From contig NZ_QDKQ01000077.1 of NCBI RefSeq assembly GCF_003116815.1, positions 327,723 through 391,722 on the forward strand: a stretch of DNA of 64,000 nucleotides, in the 5' to 3' direction. The position numbers were made by a program, and so were the translations under genes. This stretch comes from Caulobacter endophyticus. GTDB taxonomy: Bacteria; Pseudomonadota; Alphaproteobacteria; Caulobacterales; Caulobacteraceae. Of this stretch, positions 8,752-17,169 are shown one piece after another. The notes below the pieces were generated by a model. The model was not told the origin of the DNA, searched no databases, and saw only the letters and a list, made by a program, of their open reading frames with translations. Positions within the stretch are counted from its first letter, which is position 1; each line of letters begins with the position of its first letter.

Positions 8752-9198
8752 ATGACCCATCACGTTCCTCGCATCGCTGTCGTCGTCAGCGGCTTCAATC
8801 CGGAGGTCACCGGCGGCCTGCTGAGCGGCGCCCTGGCCCAGCTGCAGGAGGGGGGCGCGCCCGTGGCCGAGGGCGACGTCATCGACGCGCCGGGCGCCTT
8901 CGAGCTGCCGCTGCTGGCCCAGGCGCTGGCCCGCACCGGCCGCTATGACGGCGTCGTCTGCCTGGGCTGCGTGATCAAGGGCGACACCGCCCATTTCGAG
9001 TTCATCAGCCTGGGCGCCAGCATCGGCCTGATGCAGGCGGGCCTGGCCACCGAGACCCCGATCACCTTCGGCGTGCTGACCACCTATGACGACGACCAGG
9101 CCATCGTCCGCAGCCGCGACGACGCCGCCAACAAGGGCCGCGAAGCCGCGGCGGCGTGCCTGGGCGCGGTAGGGGCGCTGAGGAAGATCAGGGCGTAA
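8752..9198 (+). CDS. ribH: Lumazine synthase (riboflavin synthase beta chain)
   Basis: 148 residues from ATG 8752. Family motifs are FNPEVTGGLLSGAL (ligand pocket), DAPGAFELPLLAQAL, LGCVIKGDTAHFEFI with the catalytic His81, and GVLTTYDDDQAIVRS. It condenses the RibD product with DHBP to give 6,7-dimethyl-8-ribityllumazine. It is the last gene of the riboflavin operon, 14 bases after ribBA. The nusB gene that often follows ribH in alphaproteobacteria is not here; a palindromic repeat and a convergent gene follow instead. Confidence 0.94.
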   Translation: MTHHVPRIAVVVSGFNPEVTGGLLSGALAQLQEGGAPVAEGDVIDAPGAFELPLLAQALARTGRYDGVVCLGCVIKGDTAHFEFISLGASIGLMQAGLATETPITFGVLTTYDDDQAIVRSRDDAANKGREAAAACLGAVGALRKIRA

Positions 9199-9200
9199 AT

Positions 9201-9329
9201 CCTCCCCCTGAAGGGGGAGGTGGCCCGGAGGGCCGGAGGGGGAAGTACCTGCTGAGGCCTGTGTCGCCTCAAAGACAGCAGTCACTTCCCCCTCAGTCGC
9301 TCCGCGACAGCTCCCCCTTTAGGGGGAGC
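9201..9329. repeat. Palindromic intergenic repeat (REP/MITE-like), full copy
   Basis: Two arms in inverted orientation. The left arm begins with the hairpin CCTCCCCCTGAAGGGGGAGG (9201-9220) followed by TGGCCCGGAGGGCC and GGGGGAAG. The right arm is CTTCCCCCTCAGTCGC... ending with the hairpin GCTCCCCCTTTAGGGGGAGC (9310-9329). The convergent flavin reductase stop codon (9319-9321) lies inside the right hairpin. It may double as a bidirectional terminator for ribH and the flavin reductase. A related half copy lies at 31540-31582. Confidence 0.75.
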
Positions 9330-9843
9330 ATCTCGGCTTCACCCCCACCGCCGTCAGCCCTCGGTTCCACGCCACCAGCGCCGGCCCAGGCGAGAACCCG
9401 ACGGCGTCCGCCTCGACGATGAAGATCGAGTGGCTGCCGGCGTCGACCACGGCGTCCAGGCGGCACACCGCCCGCGCCACGCCGCCGGCGAATACCGGCG
9501 GCGCCGGGCGATGCAGCCGCCAGCGGCTCGGATCAAAGCGCTCGTGCGCCCGTGACCCGGAGGCGAAGCGCAGGGCCTCGTCCTCGTCGGCCGCGCCCAG
9601 CAGCGCCACCGACAGGTCGGGGCGCGCCAGCAGCGCGTCGTGGCACCCCGCCTCCTTGCGCACGCAGAACAGGAAGCGCGGCGGCGCCACCGAGAGGCCG
9701 GTGATCGAACTAACCAGCAGGCCACGCGGGGCCTCGCCGTCCCAGCAAGCGATGATGGCGACGCCGCTAGCCAGGTGAGCCAGCACGTCGCGGAAGTCGG
9801 TCCCCGGCTGTTGTGCTGGCGCGCCGGCGTCGTACGGGGCCAT
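9319..9843 (-). CDS. Flavin reductase (DIM6/NTAB, HpaC-like)
   Basis: 174 residues with the flavin-reductase-like domain pattern: FRDVLAHLASGVAIIACWDG, GLLVSSITGLSVAPPRFLFCV, SVALLGAADEDEALRFAS, and SHSIFIVEADAVGF near the C terminus. Such proteins use NAD(P)H to make free FMNH2. It is the last gene of the leftward arm of the sulfur island, 4 bases downstream of an FMNH2-dependent monooxygenase, so it most likely feeds that enzyme. It is unrelated in fold to E. coli SsuE but plays the same part in a two-component system. Confidence 0.85.
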   Translation of the reverse strand: MAPYDAGAPAQQPGTDFRDVLAHLASGVAIIACWDGEAPRGLLVSSITGLSVAPPRFLFCVRKEAGCHDALLARPDLSVALLGAADEDEALRFASGSRAHERFDPSRWRLHRPAPPVFAGGVARAVCRLDAVVDAGSHSIFIVEADAVGFSPGPALVAWNRGLTAVGVKPRCSP

Positions 9844-9847
9844 GGCG

Positions 9848-10942
9848 TCAGCTCGCCGCCGCCGCCGGGGCGGCCTCGCGCTCGGCCACCAGCCTGCGCA
9901 CCAGCGGCAGCAGGTCGCGGCCGTAGGCGACGGCGTCCTCGACCGGGTCGAAGCCCCGGATCAGGAAGGTCGTGACGCCCAGGTCGTAATAGTCGAGCAG
10001 GGCCTCGGCCACCTGTTGCGGCGTGCCCACCAGGCCCGTGGAGTTGCCGGCCGCGCCGGTTACGGCCGCGACGCCCGTCCAAAGCCGCTTGTCGAGGCGC
10101 GAGCCCTGGGCGGCCGCGTCCAGCAGGCGCTGCGAGCCGGCGTTGGGCGGGCGGTGGCCGCTGGTCGGCAGGCCTGCGGCCTCGCGCAGGGCTTTGGCCT
10201 TGGCGACGATCTCGTCGGCCCGGGCCCAGGCGGCTTCTTCCGTGTCGGCGATGATCGGGCGCAGCGACAGCGAGAACTTCACCTGGCGGCCGTGCTTGGC
10301 GGCGGCGTGGCGTACCCGGGCGATGGTTTCGGCGACCTGGGCCTGGGTCTCGCCCCACAGCGCGAAGATATCGGCGTGCTTGCCCGCCACCGGGATCGCG
10401 GCGTCGGACGAGCCGCCGAAATAGACCGGGATCTGGGGGTTACGCAGCGGTTTGACCGCCCCGAAGCCCTGGTCGACCTGATAGTACTCGCCCTTGTAAT
10501 CGAAGGGTTTTTCGCTGGTCCATTCGGCGCGCACGATGTCGAGGTATTCGCTGGTGCGGGCGTAGCGCTCGTCCTTGGTCAGGTGGTCGCCGTCCTTGGC
10601 CAGTTCCTCGTCCGAGCCGCCGGTGATGATGTGCACCGCCACCCGGCCGCCGGTGAAGTGGTCCAGCGTCGCCAGCTGCCGCGCCGCCAGGGTCGGCTGG
10701 GTGAAGCCCGGTCGGTGGGCGATCATGAACTTCAGCTTCTTGGTCACCGAAGCCGCGTGAGCCACCACCAGCTGGCTTTCCGGACCGGTCGAGTGGAAGG
10801 CCACCAGGGCGCGGTCGAAACCGCCTTCGTCATGGGCGCGGGCGATCTTCTCGACATAGTCGACGTCGATCACTGGGCCTGCCGGCGGATGAATCTCGGA
10901 CACGTTCTGGGTGTGGATGATGCCGATGAATTCGACGCTCAT
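9848..10942 (-). CDS. FMNH2-dependent LLM-class monooxygenase (SsuD/MsuD-like)
   Basis: 364 residues with luciferase-like monooxygenase barrel motifs: AHDEGGFDRALVAFHS, AHRPGFTQPTLAARQLATLDH, GRVAVHIITGGSDEELAKDGD, QIPVYFGGSS and GTPQQVAEALLDYY. The GGRVxxHIITGGSDxE signature is typical of alkanesulfonate monooxygenases, which split R-CH2-SO3 to aldehyde and sulfite. The adjacent reductase and the upstream Ssu-type transporter genes support a desulfonation role. The exact substrate (alkanesulfonate, methanesulfonate, dialkyl sulfone) cannot be read from sequence. Confidence 0.85.
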   Translation of the reverse strand: MSVEFIGIIHTQNVSEIHPPAGPVIDVDYVEKIARAHDEGGFDRALVAFHSTGPESQLVVAHAASVTKKLKFMIAHRPGFTQPTLAARQLATLDHFTGGRVAVHIITGGSDEELAKDGDHLTKDERYARTSEYLDIVRAEWTSEKPFDYKGEYYQVDQGFGAVKPLRNPQIPVYFGGSSDAAIPVAGKHADIFALWGETQAQVAETIARVRHAAAKHGRQVKFSLSLRPIIADTEEAAWARADEIVAKAKALREAAGLPTSGHRPPNAGSQRLLDAAAQGSRLDKRLWTGVAAVTGAAGNSTGLVGTPQQVAEALLDYYDLGVTTFLIRGFDPVEDAVAYGRDLLPLVRRLVAEREAAPAAAAS

Positions 10943-10975
10943 GGGGAATGCTCCTGAGGGTTCGAGAAATGGGAG

Positions 10976-11623
10976 TCAGTGGGCGTGGGTGGCGGCCTGG
11001 GCCGTCTCCTTGCGCAGGGCGCGCACGACGGAGGCGCGGGCGAAGGCGCGGGCGGCCTTGGCGCTCCAGGCGGGATAGGTCGAAAGGTCGATCTGGCGGC
11101 GCTCGGCCCAGCGCCAGATCACCAGGGCGTAGGCGTCGACGGCGCTGAAGTGCTCGCCCAGCAGCCACGGGCCGGGCGCCTGGGCCAGACGCTCGATGTC
11201 GGCCAGGGTGCGGGCGAAACGGGCCTCGCCGGGCGTGGCCAGGGCGGCCTTCACCGCTTCGTCGTCGGCGTAGCGCTCGGGCCGGGCGATCTGGGCGAAG
11301 GCCACGTGCACCGTGCTGGCGAACCAGCTCATCACCTCGTAGGCGTGGGCCAGCTTCAGCGGCTCCAGCAGCGGCAGCAGCTCGCTGTGTGGGTAGCGGT
11401 GGGCGAGGTAGGTCAGGATCGCCAGCACCTCGGTCACGGGTTCGGCGCCGACCAGCAAGGTCGGGATACGGCCCTTGGGATTGACCCGCAGGTATTCCGG
11501 CCGTCGCTGGTCGCCGGCCGATAGGTCGAGCCGGCGAACGTCGTAGGCGACGCCGATCTCTTCCAGGGCCACGAGCGGGGCCAGCGAGGAGCTGCCGGGC
11601 GCGATATAAAGGGTCAGGGTCAT
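10976..11623 (-). CDS. Glutathione S-transferase family protein
   Basis: 215 residues. The N-terminal thioredoxin-like domain (MTLTLYIAPGSSSLAPLVAL, NPKGRIPTLLVG with the cis-Pro glutathione-binding turn, EVLAILTYLAHRYP) is followed by an all-helical C-terminal domain (GPWLLGEHFSAVDAYALVIWRWA). The SSS near the N terminus supplies the likely catalytic Ser of a beta/zeta-like bacterial GST. It lies between the monooxygenase and the rhodanese gene (8-base gap to the latter), so a thiol or glutathione conjugate may be an intermediate; this is inference from position. Confidence 0.85.
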   Translation of the reverse strand: MTLTLYIAPGSSSLAPLVALEEIGVAYDVRRLDLSAGDQRRPEYLRVNPKGRIPTLLVGAEPVTEVLAILTYLAHRYPHSELLPLLEPLKLAHAYEVMSWFASTVHVAFAQIARPERYADDEAVKAALATPGEARFARTLADIERLAQAPGPWLLGEHFSAVDAYALVIWRWAERRQIDLSTYPAWSAKAARAFARASVVRALRKETAQAATHAH

Positions 11624-11631
11624 GGCGGGCC

Positions 11632-13212
11632 TCAGATCACGTAGAAGCCGTGGCTGCCGTCGCGGGCCAGCTGGTCGACCAGGCCGAACTCCCAGTCCAG
11701 ATAGGCCTGCATGGCCTCGGCGGCGTTGTCGGTCCCCTCGTAGGGGCGCTTGTAGACGTCGGTCGGATCGCTGGCGGCGCGGGGCAGGCCCGTTTCCAGC
11801 GCCCGGCCGGCGGCGACCCAGGCGGCCGTGCCGCCGTCGAGCACCCGCACCGGCCGGTCGGCGATCTCCTCCAGTTCCGGCGCCGCCAGGCGCGCCAGCA
11901 CGCCGTCGGGCGAGGTTAGGACGATCGGCTCGCCTTCCGGTATCCGCTCCAGCGCCTCGGCCAGCTGGGCGCGGATGGCGAACCAGGCGCCGGGCACGTG
12001 TCCCTTGCGATGGATGGGACTGGGCGCGAGGTCCAGAACCACGACAGCATCATTGGCCAGGGCCTCGGACAGGGCGCGCGGCAGGATGGTCTCGACCACC
12101 GGCAGGTGCGGCGGCTGGGCCGGCGTCCAGGCCCCGGTCGCCAGCTCGCCCTCGAAGGCGCCCTCCAGCACGTAGACCTCCCAGCCCAGCTGCGCCAGCC
12201 ACGAGGCGGTCATGTCGGCACGAGGGCCAAGGTCGTCGGCCAGGACGATGCGGCCGCCGCGCACGGGGGCGAAGACGTCGGTCTCCTGCACCAGCTGGCC
12301 GCCGGGGGCGCTGCGGAAGCCGGGCAGGTGGCCGGCCGCGAACTCGTCGGGCGTACGCACGTCGAAGCGATAGAGGGTGCGCTTGCGGTCGGCGGCTAGG
12401 TCGGCCAGCCCCTCGGCGTCAAGGCGGCGCACCCCGGCGCGATAGGCGACGTCGCGGGCCTTGGCGCGGGCTTCCTCCAGGGTCTGGATCGAGACGTCGG
12501 GGAACTTGCGCGACTGGCCGTGCTCCAGGCTCTGCTGGGCCAGGGTCCATCCGATGGTGCCGTTGCGCAGGGCGAAGACCGGGTTGGGCACGCCCGCGTT
12601 GACGAGCGACTGGGCGCCGATAAGGCTGCGGGTGCGGCCGGCGCAATTGACGATGATCGTGGTCGACGGATCCGGCGCCAGCTCCCTGGCGCGCAGCACC
12701 AGCTCGGCCCCCGGCGTGCTGACCCCGCCCGGGATGCTCATCACCGCATATTCCTCGAACCGGCGGGCGTCCAGGATCACCTGGTCGGCCTTGGCGTCGA
12801 TGCGGGCCTGCACCTCCTGGGCGGGCAGGGACGGAGTGTGCCGCCGGGCCTCGACCAGTTCGCCGAACGCCTTGCTGTAGGAATTGACGTCCTGGAACAG
12901 CTCGTAGCCGGCGTCGGTCCAGCCCTTCAGCCCGCCCGCCAGCGCGCGGACATTGGTGTAGCCCAGGGCCGCCAGCCGCTTGCCGGCCGGCGAGACCAGG
13001 CCCTCGCCGTTGTCGTACAGCACGACCTTCGTCTCCTTGCGGGGCACGCGGTCGAGGATTTCGATCTCCAGTCGCGAGAGCGGCAGTTGCGAGGCGAACA
13101 GCGGGTGGCCCTTGGCGAAGGGGTCTTCCTCGCGCAGGTCCAGAAGGGCGATCTCGCGGCGGGCGATCAGGTCCTGGCGGACCTCGCGGGGCGTGACGAC
13201 GGGCAGGGTCAT
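11632..13212 (-). CDS. Four-domain rhodanese-like sulfurtransferase
   Basis: 526 residues, start ATG 13212, overlapping the thiol dioxygenase stop as ATGA. Four rhodanese homology domains in tandem (about 1-105, 125-240, 265-375, 380-495), each with an LDxR/LDLA-type strand and a GG-x-x-x-W-like exit (LAGGLKGW, LRNGTIGW, LEGAFEG, LDGGTAAW). Only the second has an active-site Cys (C190 in IIVNCAGRTRS); the other loops lack it (YDNGEG, ADDLGPR, TSPDG). One persulfide-forming centre on a multidomain scaffold is therefore expected. Its place directly after a cysteine/mercaptopropionate-type dioxygenase suggests handling of sulfane sulfur or a thiol oxidation product. Confidence 0.85.
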   Translation of the reverse strand: MTLPVVTPREVRQDLIARREIALLDLREEDPFAKGHPLFASQLPLSRLEIEILDRVPRKETKVVLYDNGEGLVSPAGKRLAALGYTNVRALAGGLKGWTDAGYELFQDVNSYSKAFGELVEARRHTPSLPAQEVQARIDAKADQVILDARRFEEYAVMSIPGGVSTPGAELVLRARELAPDPSTTIIVNCAGRTRSLIGAQSLVNAGVPNPVFALRNGTIGWTLAQQSLEHGQSRKFPDVSIQTLEEARAKARDVAYRAGVRRLDAEGLADLAADRKRTLYRFDVRTPDEFAAGHLPGFRSAPGGQLVQETDVFAPVRGGRIVLADDLGPRADMTASWLAQLGWEVYVLEGAFEGELATGAWTPAQPPHLPVVETILPRALSEALANDAVVVLDLAPSPIHRKGHVPGAWFAIRAQLAEALERIPEGEPIVLTSPDGVLARLAAPELEEIADRPVRVLDGGTAAWVAAGRALETGLPRAASDPTDVYKRPYEGTDNAAEAMQAYLDWEFGLVDQLARDGSHGFYVI

Positions 13213-13823
13213 GGCGCGGCCTCGGCGGGGACTGGCCGGGACCGGTCCCACAGGTTGGGGAGGGTGTCGTTGGAGTAGCCGGAGACGAAGGGCTTCCCCC
13301 GTCCGTCGGCGTCGTAGGTGGAGCGGCGCACCGCCCCGATATTGGCCCCGTAGACATGGATGCTGATCGAGGCGCGGTCGTCGTAGGCGTTGGCCACGCG
13401 GTGCACGTCGCCGACGGTCGGCGACACGGCCTCGACCTCGCCGCGCTCCAGCCGGTGCACAGGACCGTGCGGGGACAGGGCCTCGCCCTCGCGGCGATAG
13501 GGCTGCGACAGTTCGGCTCCGCGCAGCACGCCCACCAGGCCCCAGACCGTGTGGTCGTGCACGGGCGTGGTCTGGCCCGGTCCCCACACGAAGCTGACGA
13601 TGCTGAACCGCTCGCGGCTGTCGCAATGCAGCAGGTACTGCTGGTAGCGGGCCGGGTTCGGGACGGCGTAAGCGTCCGGCAACCAGTCATCGGTGGCGAT
13701 CAGGGCGGCCAGCAGGCCGCCCCCCTCGCGCAGGATTTCCGCCTCGTCGTCCGTGCGGTCGAGGAGAGCGCCGAGCTCTCCGATGAAGCCGGCCAGGCGG
13801 GAAAGGTTGGGCGCGCCGCTCAT
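13209..13823 (-). CDS. Thiol dioxygenase (cysteine / 3-mercaptopropionate dioxygenase family)
   Basis: 204 residues, cupin fold. The iron site is visible as H89 and H91 (TTPVHDHTVWG) with H141 (GDVHRVAN), and the second-sphere Ser-His-Tyr motif is S154-H156-Y158 (ISIHVYG). R60 in NPARYQQYLL may contact the substrate carboxylate. The residue equivalent to the mammalian cross-linked Cys is Gly, as is normal for bacterial members. The family oxidises a thiol to its sulfinate with O2. Substrate (cysteine versus 3-mercaptopropionate) is undecided. It is coupled by ATGA overlap to the rhodanese, and lies 4 bases after the TonB receptor gene. Confidence 0.85.
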   Translation of the reverse strand: MSGAPNLSRLAGFIGELGALLDRTDDEAEILREGGGLLAALIATDDWLPDAYAVPNPARYQQYLLHCDSRERFSIVSFVWGPGQTTPVHDHTVWGLVGVLRGAELSQPYRREGEALSPHGPVHRLERGEVEAVSPTVGDVHRVANAYDDRASISIHVYGANIGAVRRSTYDADGRGKPFVSGYSNDTLPNLWDRSRPVPAEAAP

Positions 13824-13827
13824 GACG

Positions 13828-16011
13828 TCACAGCGCGTACTTCAGCGTGACCAGCCAGGTCCGCGGGTCGGGGAAGTTCAGGTAATAGACCCCGGTCGAC
13901 GGCGTGTAGGTCGAGGTCACCGGCTTGTCGCTGTCGAGGATGTTGCGGGCCGAAAGCTGCACGGCCCAGTGTGGATCCGGCGCGGTCCAGGTGATCGTGC
14001 CGTTCAGGAAGCCCTGGGACGGGATATTGTTCTGGCCGCCGGCCGACGGGGTGGCGCTGCTGACCACGCCGCTCTGCCATTGGGCGTCGAGACCGGCGCG
14101 CACGGAGCCCGGAACCGAGAGCGGCACGTCCCAGGTGATGCCGCCCGACAGGTTCCAGCGCGGCGAGTTGAGCAGGCGGTTGCCGTCGGCGTTCACCCCA
14201 GCGCCGCCGGCGCCCTTGTAGTCGTCATAGACCGCGAACAGCCAGCCGACATTGAAGTTCAGGCCCACCCGCTCGGTCGGCCGCGCCTCGGTCTCCAGCT
14301 CGACGCCGTAGGTGTGCGCCTGGCCGGCGTTGCCCCGGCGGCTGCCCACATAGGCCGGGTCGTAGAACGACACCTGCAGGTCCTGGTAGTCGTTGTAGAA
14401 AGCCGCGAGGTTCGCCCGCAGGCGCCGGTCGAAGGCTTGAGTCTTCAGGCCGGTTTCGAAGGTGGTCACGTCCTCGGGCGCGAAGGGCAGGGTGGCCAGG
14501 TCCAGGCGCGTGGCCCGGTTGTCGAAACCGCCCGACTTGAAGCCCTTGGAATAGCTGACGTACTGCGAGACGTCCGGCGTCCACTGGAACTGGGCGGTGA
14601 ACTTGGGCGTGATCGCCGACCAGGTCTTGTCGGCCCGTCCCGCGATCGACTGGCCGATCACCTGGCCTGCCAGGTTCAGCACCTTGTTGTCGAAGACGAA
14701 CTCCTTCTCCTCGTTGGTCCAGCGCAGGCCGCCGGTGAGGCTCAGGCGATCGGTCACCGCATAGGTCGCCTCGCCGAACAGGGCGTAGGCGTCGGTGTTG
14801 GTGATGTTGTGGGCGCGGGCGAAGTTGTAGTTGCCCGGCGTCACCGTCGGATCGGTCGCCTGGGCGTTGCGGCGGCTGTAGCCGTCGCGCTCCACGAAGA
14901 ACCGTTCGTGCAGGTAGAAGAGGCCGCTGGTGAAGGTCAGCTTGCCGTAGTCGCCGTTCAGCTGGACTTCCTGGGTGACGTACTGGTCGTTGTAGTGGAT
15001 CAGGTTCTTCTGGATCAGCGCCGCCTCGCCGTCGTTGTCGTAGTTGACGGGATTGAGGTTGAAGCCGCCGTAGGCGGTGATCGACTTGATCTTCAGGTTG
15101 TCGTTCAGGGCATACTGGACGCGGATCGAGCCGCTGATCTGGTCGAGGTCCTGCTTCGGCTCGACCTCGGAATAGGACCGGCGCTTGTCGAAGCCGCCAC
15201 CGGGCTGGTTGACCGGCACGTAGCTGCGGCTGTCGCTGCGGTCGCGCAGGGCGTTCAGCGTCAGCAGCACGTCCAGCTTCTCGGTAGGCGTCCAGCGCAG
15301 CTTGCCGCGCCAAGCGTCCAGGTCGATGCGGTTGACGTCGTGGTTCAGCGTCGGGTCGAAGGTCACCCCGTCGCGCTTGTGGTGGATGTACGAGAGGCTG
15401 CCGGCCAGCTTGCCCTCGACGATCGGCCCCTCGACCAGCGCCCGCACGTCGACGGCGCCGTAGCTGCCCAGGCCCACCTCGGCCTTGGCCCGGAAGGCCT
15501 CGCCCGGATCGCGGGTGATGATCCGCAGGGCGCCGGCGCTGGAGTTGCGGCCGTACAGCGTGCCCTGCGGGCCCCGCAGCACCTCGATGCGCTCAAGATC
15601 GTTGAACTCGATCATCGAGCCGATCTGGCGGGGCACGTAGACGTCGTCGACATAGACGGCCAGCACCGGCTCCTGGATCGGATCGCTCTCGCCCACGCCC
15701 CGCAGGGCATAGGTCTGGGTGGTGTGGCTGATGGTGACGCGGCTGATGCTGAAGTTCGGGATCTGCCCGGCCAGGTCGCGGATGTTGTCGACCTTGCGGT
15801 CGGCCAGCACCTGCGGGCCGAAGGCCGAGATGGCGATGGCGGTCTTCTGCAGGTCGGTGGCGCGGCGCTCGGCGGTGACGATCACCTGCTCGACGGCGGC
15901 CGGGCCGCTGTCGTCGGTGTTGGTAGCCGGCGCCGGTTCGGCCGCCAAGGCCCCGCTGGCGAAGGCGAGGCCGGAGGTGAAGGCGAGAAGTTGAAGCTTG
16001 AAGGTCTGCAC
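13828..16011 (-). CDS. TonB-dependent receptor of the sulfur island (leftward arm)
   Basis: 727 residues from a GTG start at 16011 (next codons QTFKLQLLAF), giving a signal peptide ending near ALAAEPAP. Plug: VEQVIVTAERRATDLQK (TonB-box-like region), TYALRGVGESDP, VYVDDVYVPRQ, LERIEVLRGPQGTLYGRN. The barrel follows and ends ...LVTLKYAL, without the usual terminal Phe. No N-terminal signalling domain. Located between the SsuA-like binding protein and the thiol dioxygenase in one transcription unit, so it probably brings a sulfur compound, or its chelate or conjugate, across the outer membrane. Substrate unknown. Confidence 0.88.
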   Translation of the reverse strand: MQTFKLQLLAFTSGLAFASGALAAEPAPATNTDDSGPAAVEQVIVTAERRATDLQKTAIAISAFGPQVLADRKVDNIRDLAGQIPNFSISRVTISHTTQTYALRGVGESDPIQEPVLAVYVDDVYVPRQIGSMIEFNDLERIEVLRGPQGTLYGRNSSAGALRIITRDPGEAFRAKAEVGLGSYGAVDVRALVEGPIVEGKLAGSLSYIHHKRDGVTFDPTLNHDVNRIDLDAWRGKLRWTPTEKLDVLLTLNALRDRSDSRSYVPVNQPGGGFDKRRSYSEVEPKQDLDQISGSIRVQYALNDNLKIKSITAYGGFNLNPVNYDNDGEAALIQKNLIHYNDQYVTQEVQLNGDYGKLTFTSGLFYLHERFFVERDGYSRRNAQATDPTVTPGNYNFARAHNITNTDAYALFGEATYAVTDRLSLTGGLRWTNEEKEFVFDNKVLNLAGQVIGQSIAGRADKTWSAITPKFTAQFQWTPDVSQYVSYSKGFKSGGFDNRATRLDLATLPFAPEDVTTFETGLKTQAFDRRLRANLAAFYNDYQDLQVSFYDPAYVGSRRGNAGQAHTYGVELETEARPTERVGLNFNVGWLFAVYDDYKGAGGAGVNADGNRLLNSPRWNLSGGITWDVPLSVPGSVRAGLDAQWQSGVVSSATPSAGGQNNIPSQGFLNGTITWTAPDPHWAVQLSARNILDSDKPVTSTYTPSTGVYYLNFPDPRTWLVTLKYAL

Positions 16012-16103
16012 GAATTTATCCCCGACTTGTTCGATGGGGATTTGTCTTCGTGAGACTACTTATCTCAACGAATATAAAATGATCGAGCGAATAGCTCTGC
16101 TCA

Positions 16104-16125
16104 TATCGTCCGAAGTCATCGGATA
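16104..16125. promoter_or_regulatory. AT-rich palindrome upstream of the TonB receptor gene
   Basis: TATCGTCCGAAGTCATCGGATA contains the inverted repeat CCGA-AGTCA-TCGG flanked by TATC/GATA. It sits in the 132-base AT-rich gap between the binding-protein stop and the TonB receptor GTG start (minus strand). It could be an operator for an internal promoter, possibly for the island's LysR regulator. Weak evidence: one motif, no known consensus matched. Confidence 0.3.
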
Positions 16126-16143
16126 TATTTGCGATGCTCGACA

Positions 16144-17169
16144 TTATTTGAGGAACGATGAGAGCCTGTCATCCCACAGCGGCCGCACGTCGACCTTGGC
16201 GGGAATGATCCTGGCGGCGGCGAAGGTGTCGGCCACGGCCTGCTGCGAGGCGATCGCCGTCTCGCTGATCGGCTCCAGATAGTTCAGCGACGACTTTTCC
16301 CGGAACTCCTGGGCGTAGTATTCGGCCTTGACCCCGGTGACCTTCGCCCGGGCCTCCGCCCAGCGCTCGCCGTCGGCGTTGATCCAGTCGAACACCCGCC
16401 TGTAGCGGCTGACATAGTCGCCCAGGGCCTGGAACCGCACCGGATCGTCCAGCGCCTCCTTGGCGGCGGTGATCAGGTAATTGCCCGACAATATGCCCAG
16501 CGCCGTGCGCAGCACCCGCGCCCCGGCCTCCCGTGCCTGGTAGACGATGACGCCATAGATCACCCAGGCGTCCAGCGCCCCGCTCTGGAAGGCCGCCAGG
16601 CCGTCCTGCGGGCTCAGGGCGACAGGCGTGATATCGCCCCAGCCAAGGCCGGCCTCCTGCAGCAGGCGCAGCAGGATGTAGTGCGAGGTCGTGGCCTTCA
16701 CATAGCCGACGCGCTTGCCCTTCAGGTCCCTGAAGTCCCTGGCCGGCGAGCCCTTGGGCACGAGCACGACCTGGTTGTTCACGTCGCCGCGCAGCACGCC
16801 GACGACGCGGACCTGGTTGCCGGGCTGGGCGGCGACGAAGATCGGCGGGATCTCGCTCATGCCGCCGAAGTCCAGCGCCCGGGCGTTGATCGCCTCGGCG
16901 ATCAGGTTGCCGCCGGCGAACTGGGTGCGGGCAAGCCTGTAGGGCGGCTCCTGGATGCCTGCGTCGGCGAAGAAGCTCTCGGGATTGCCGCGATAGGTGG
17001 CGACCCGCAGGGTCAGGTCGGCCAGCGAGCCGGCCTTGTCGTCGCCCTTGCCAGAGCCCGGAGGCGAGCAGGCCGCCAGGTTGACGGTGGTAAGGCCGGC
17101 TAGCGAAAGGCCCGCGACCGAAAGGCCGCCGGACATCAGGTCGCGGCGCGACAGGGAAAGGCCGGTCAT
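16144..17169 (-). CDS. SsuA-like ABC transporter substrate-binding lipoprotein
   Basis: 341 residues from ATG 17169, the in-frame start giving a Tat-like, lipoprotein-type leader (SRRDLMSGG..., lipobox LAAC before SPPG). The body is the aliphatic-sulfonate/nitrate/taurine binding family: LRVATYRGNPESFFA, LDFGGMSEIPPIFVAA, VLVPKGSPARDFRDLKGKRV, ALSPQDGLAAFQSGALDAWV. It delivers substrate to the SsuBC-type pump encoded upstream (20148-21772). ATGA-type overlap with the aldolase gene. Substrate class (sulfonate) is inferred from family and context. Confidence 0.88.
   Translation of the reverse strand: MTGLSLSRRDLMSGGLSVAGLSLAGLTTVNLAACSPPGSGKGDDKAGSLADLTLRVATYRGNPESFFADAGIQEPPYRLARTQFAGGNLIAEAINARALDFGGMSEIPPIFVAAQPGNQVRVVGVLRGDVNNQVVLVPKGSPARDFRDLKGKRVGYVKATTSHYILLRLLQEAGLGWGDITPVALSPQDGLAAFQSGALDAWVIYGVIVYQAREAGARVLRTALGILSGNYLITAAKEALDDPVRFQALGDYVSRYRRVFDWINADGERWAEARAKVTGVKAEYYAQEFREKSSLNYLEPISETAIASQQAVADTFAAARIIPAKVDVRPLWDDRLSSFLK

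Noticed and set aside
13693..16053. A 786-residue plus-strand open frame across the TonB receptor gene
   Set aside because: It is the complement of a clear TonB receptor; the translation is low-complexity Val/Gly/Ala/Arg/Asp with no domain.
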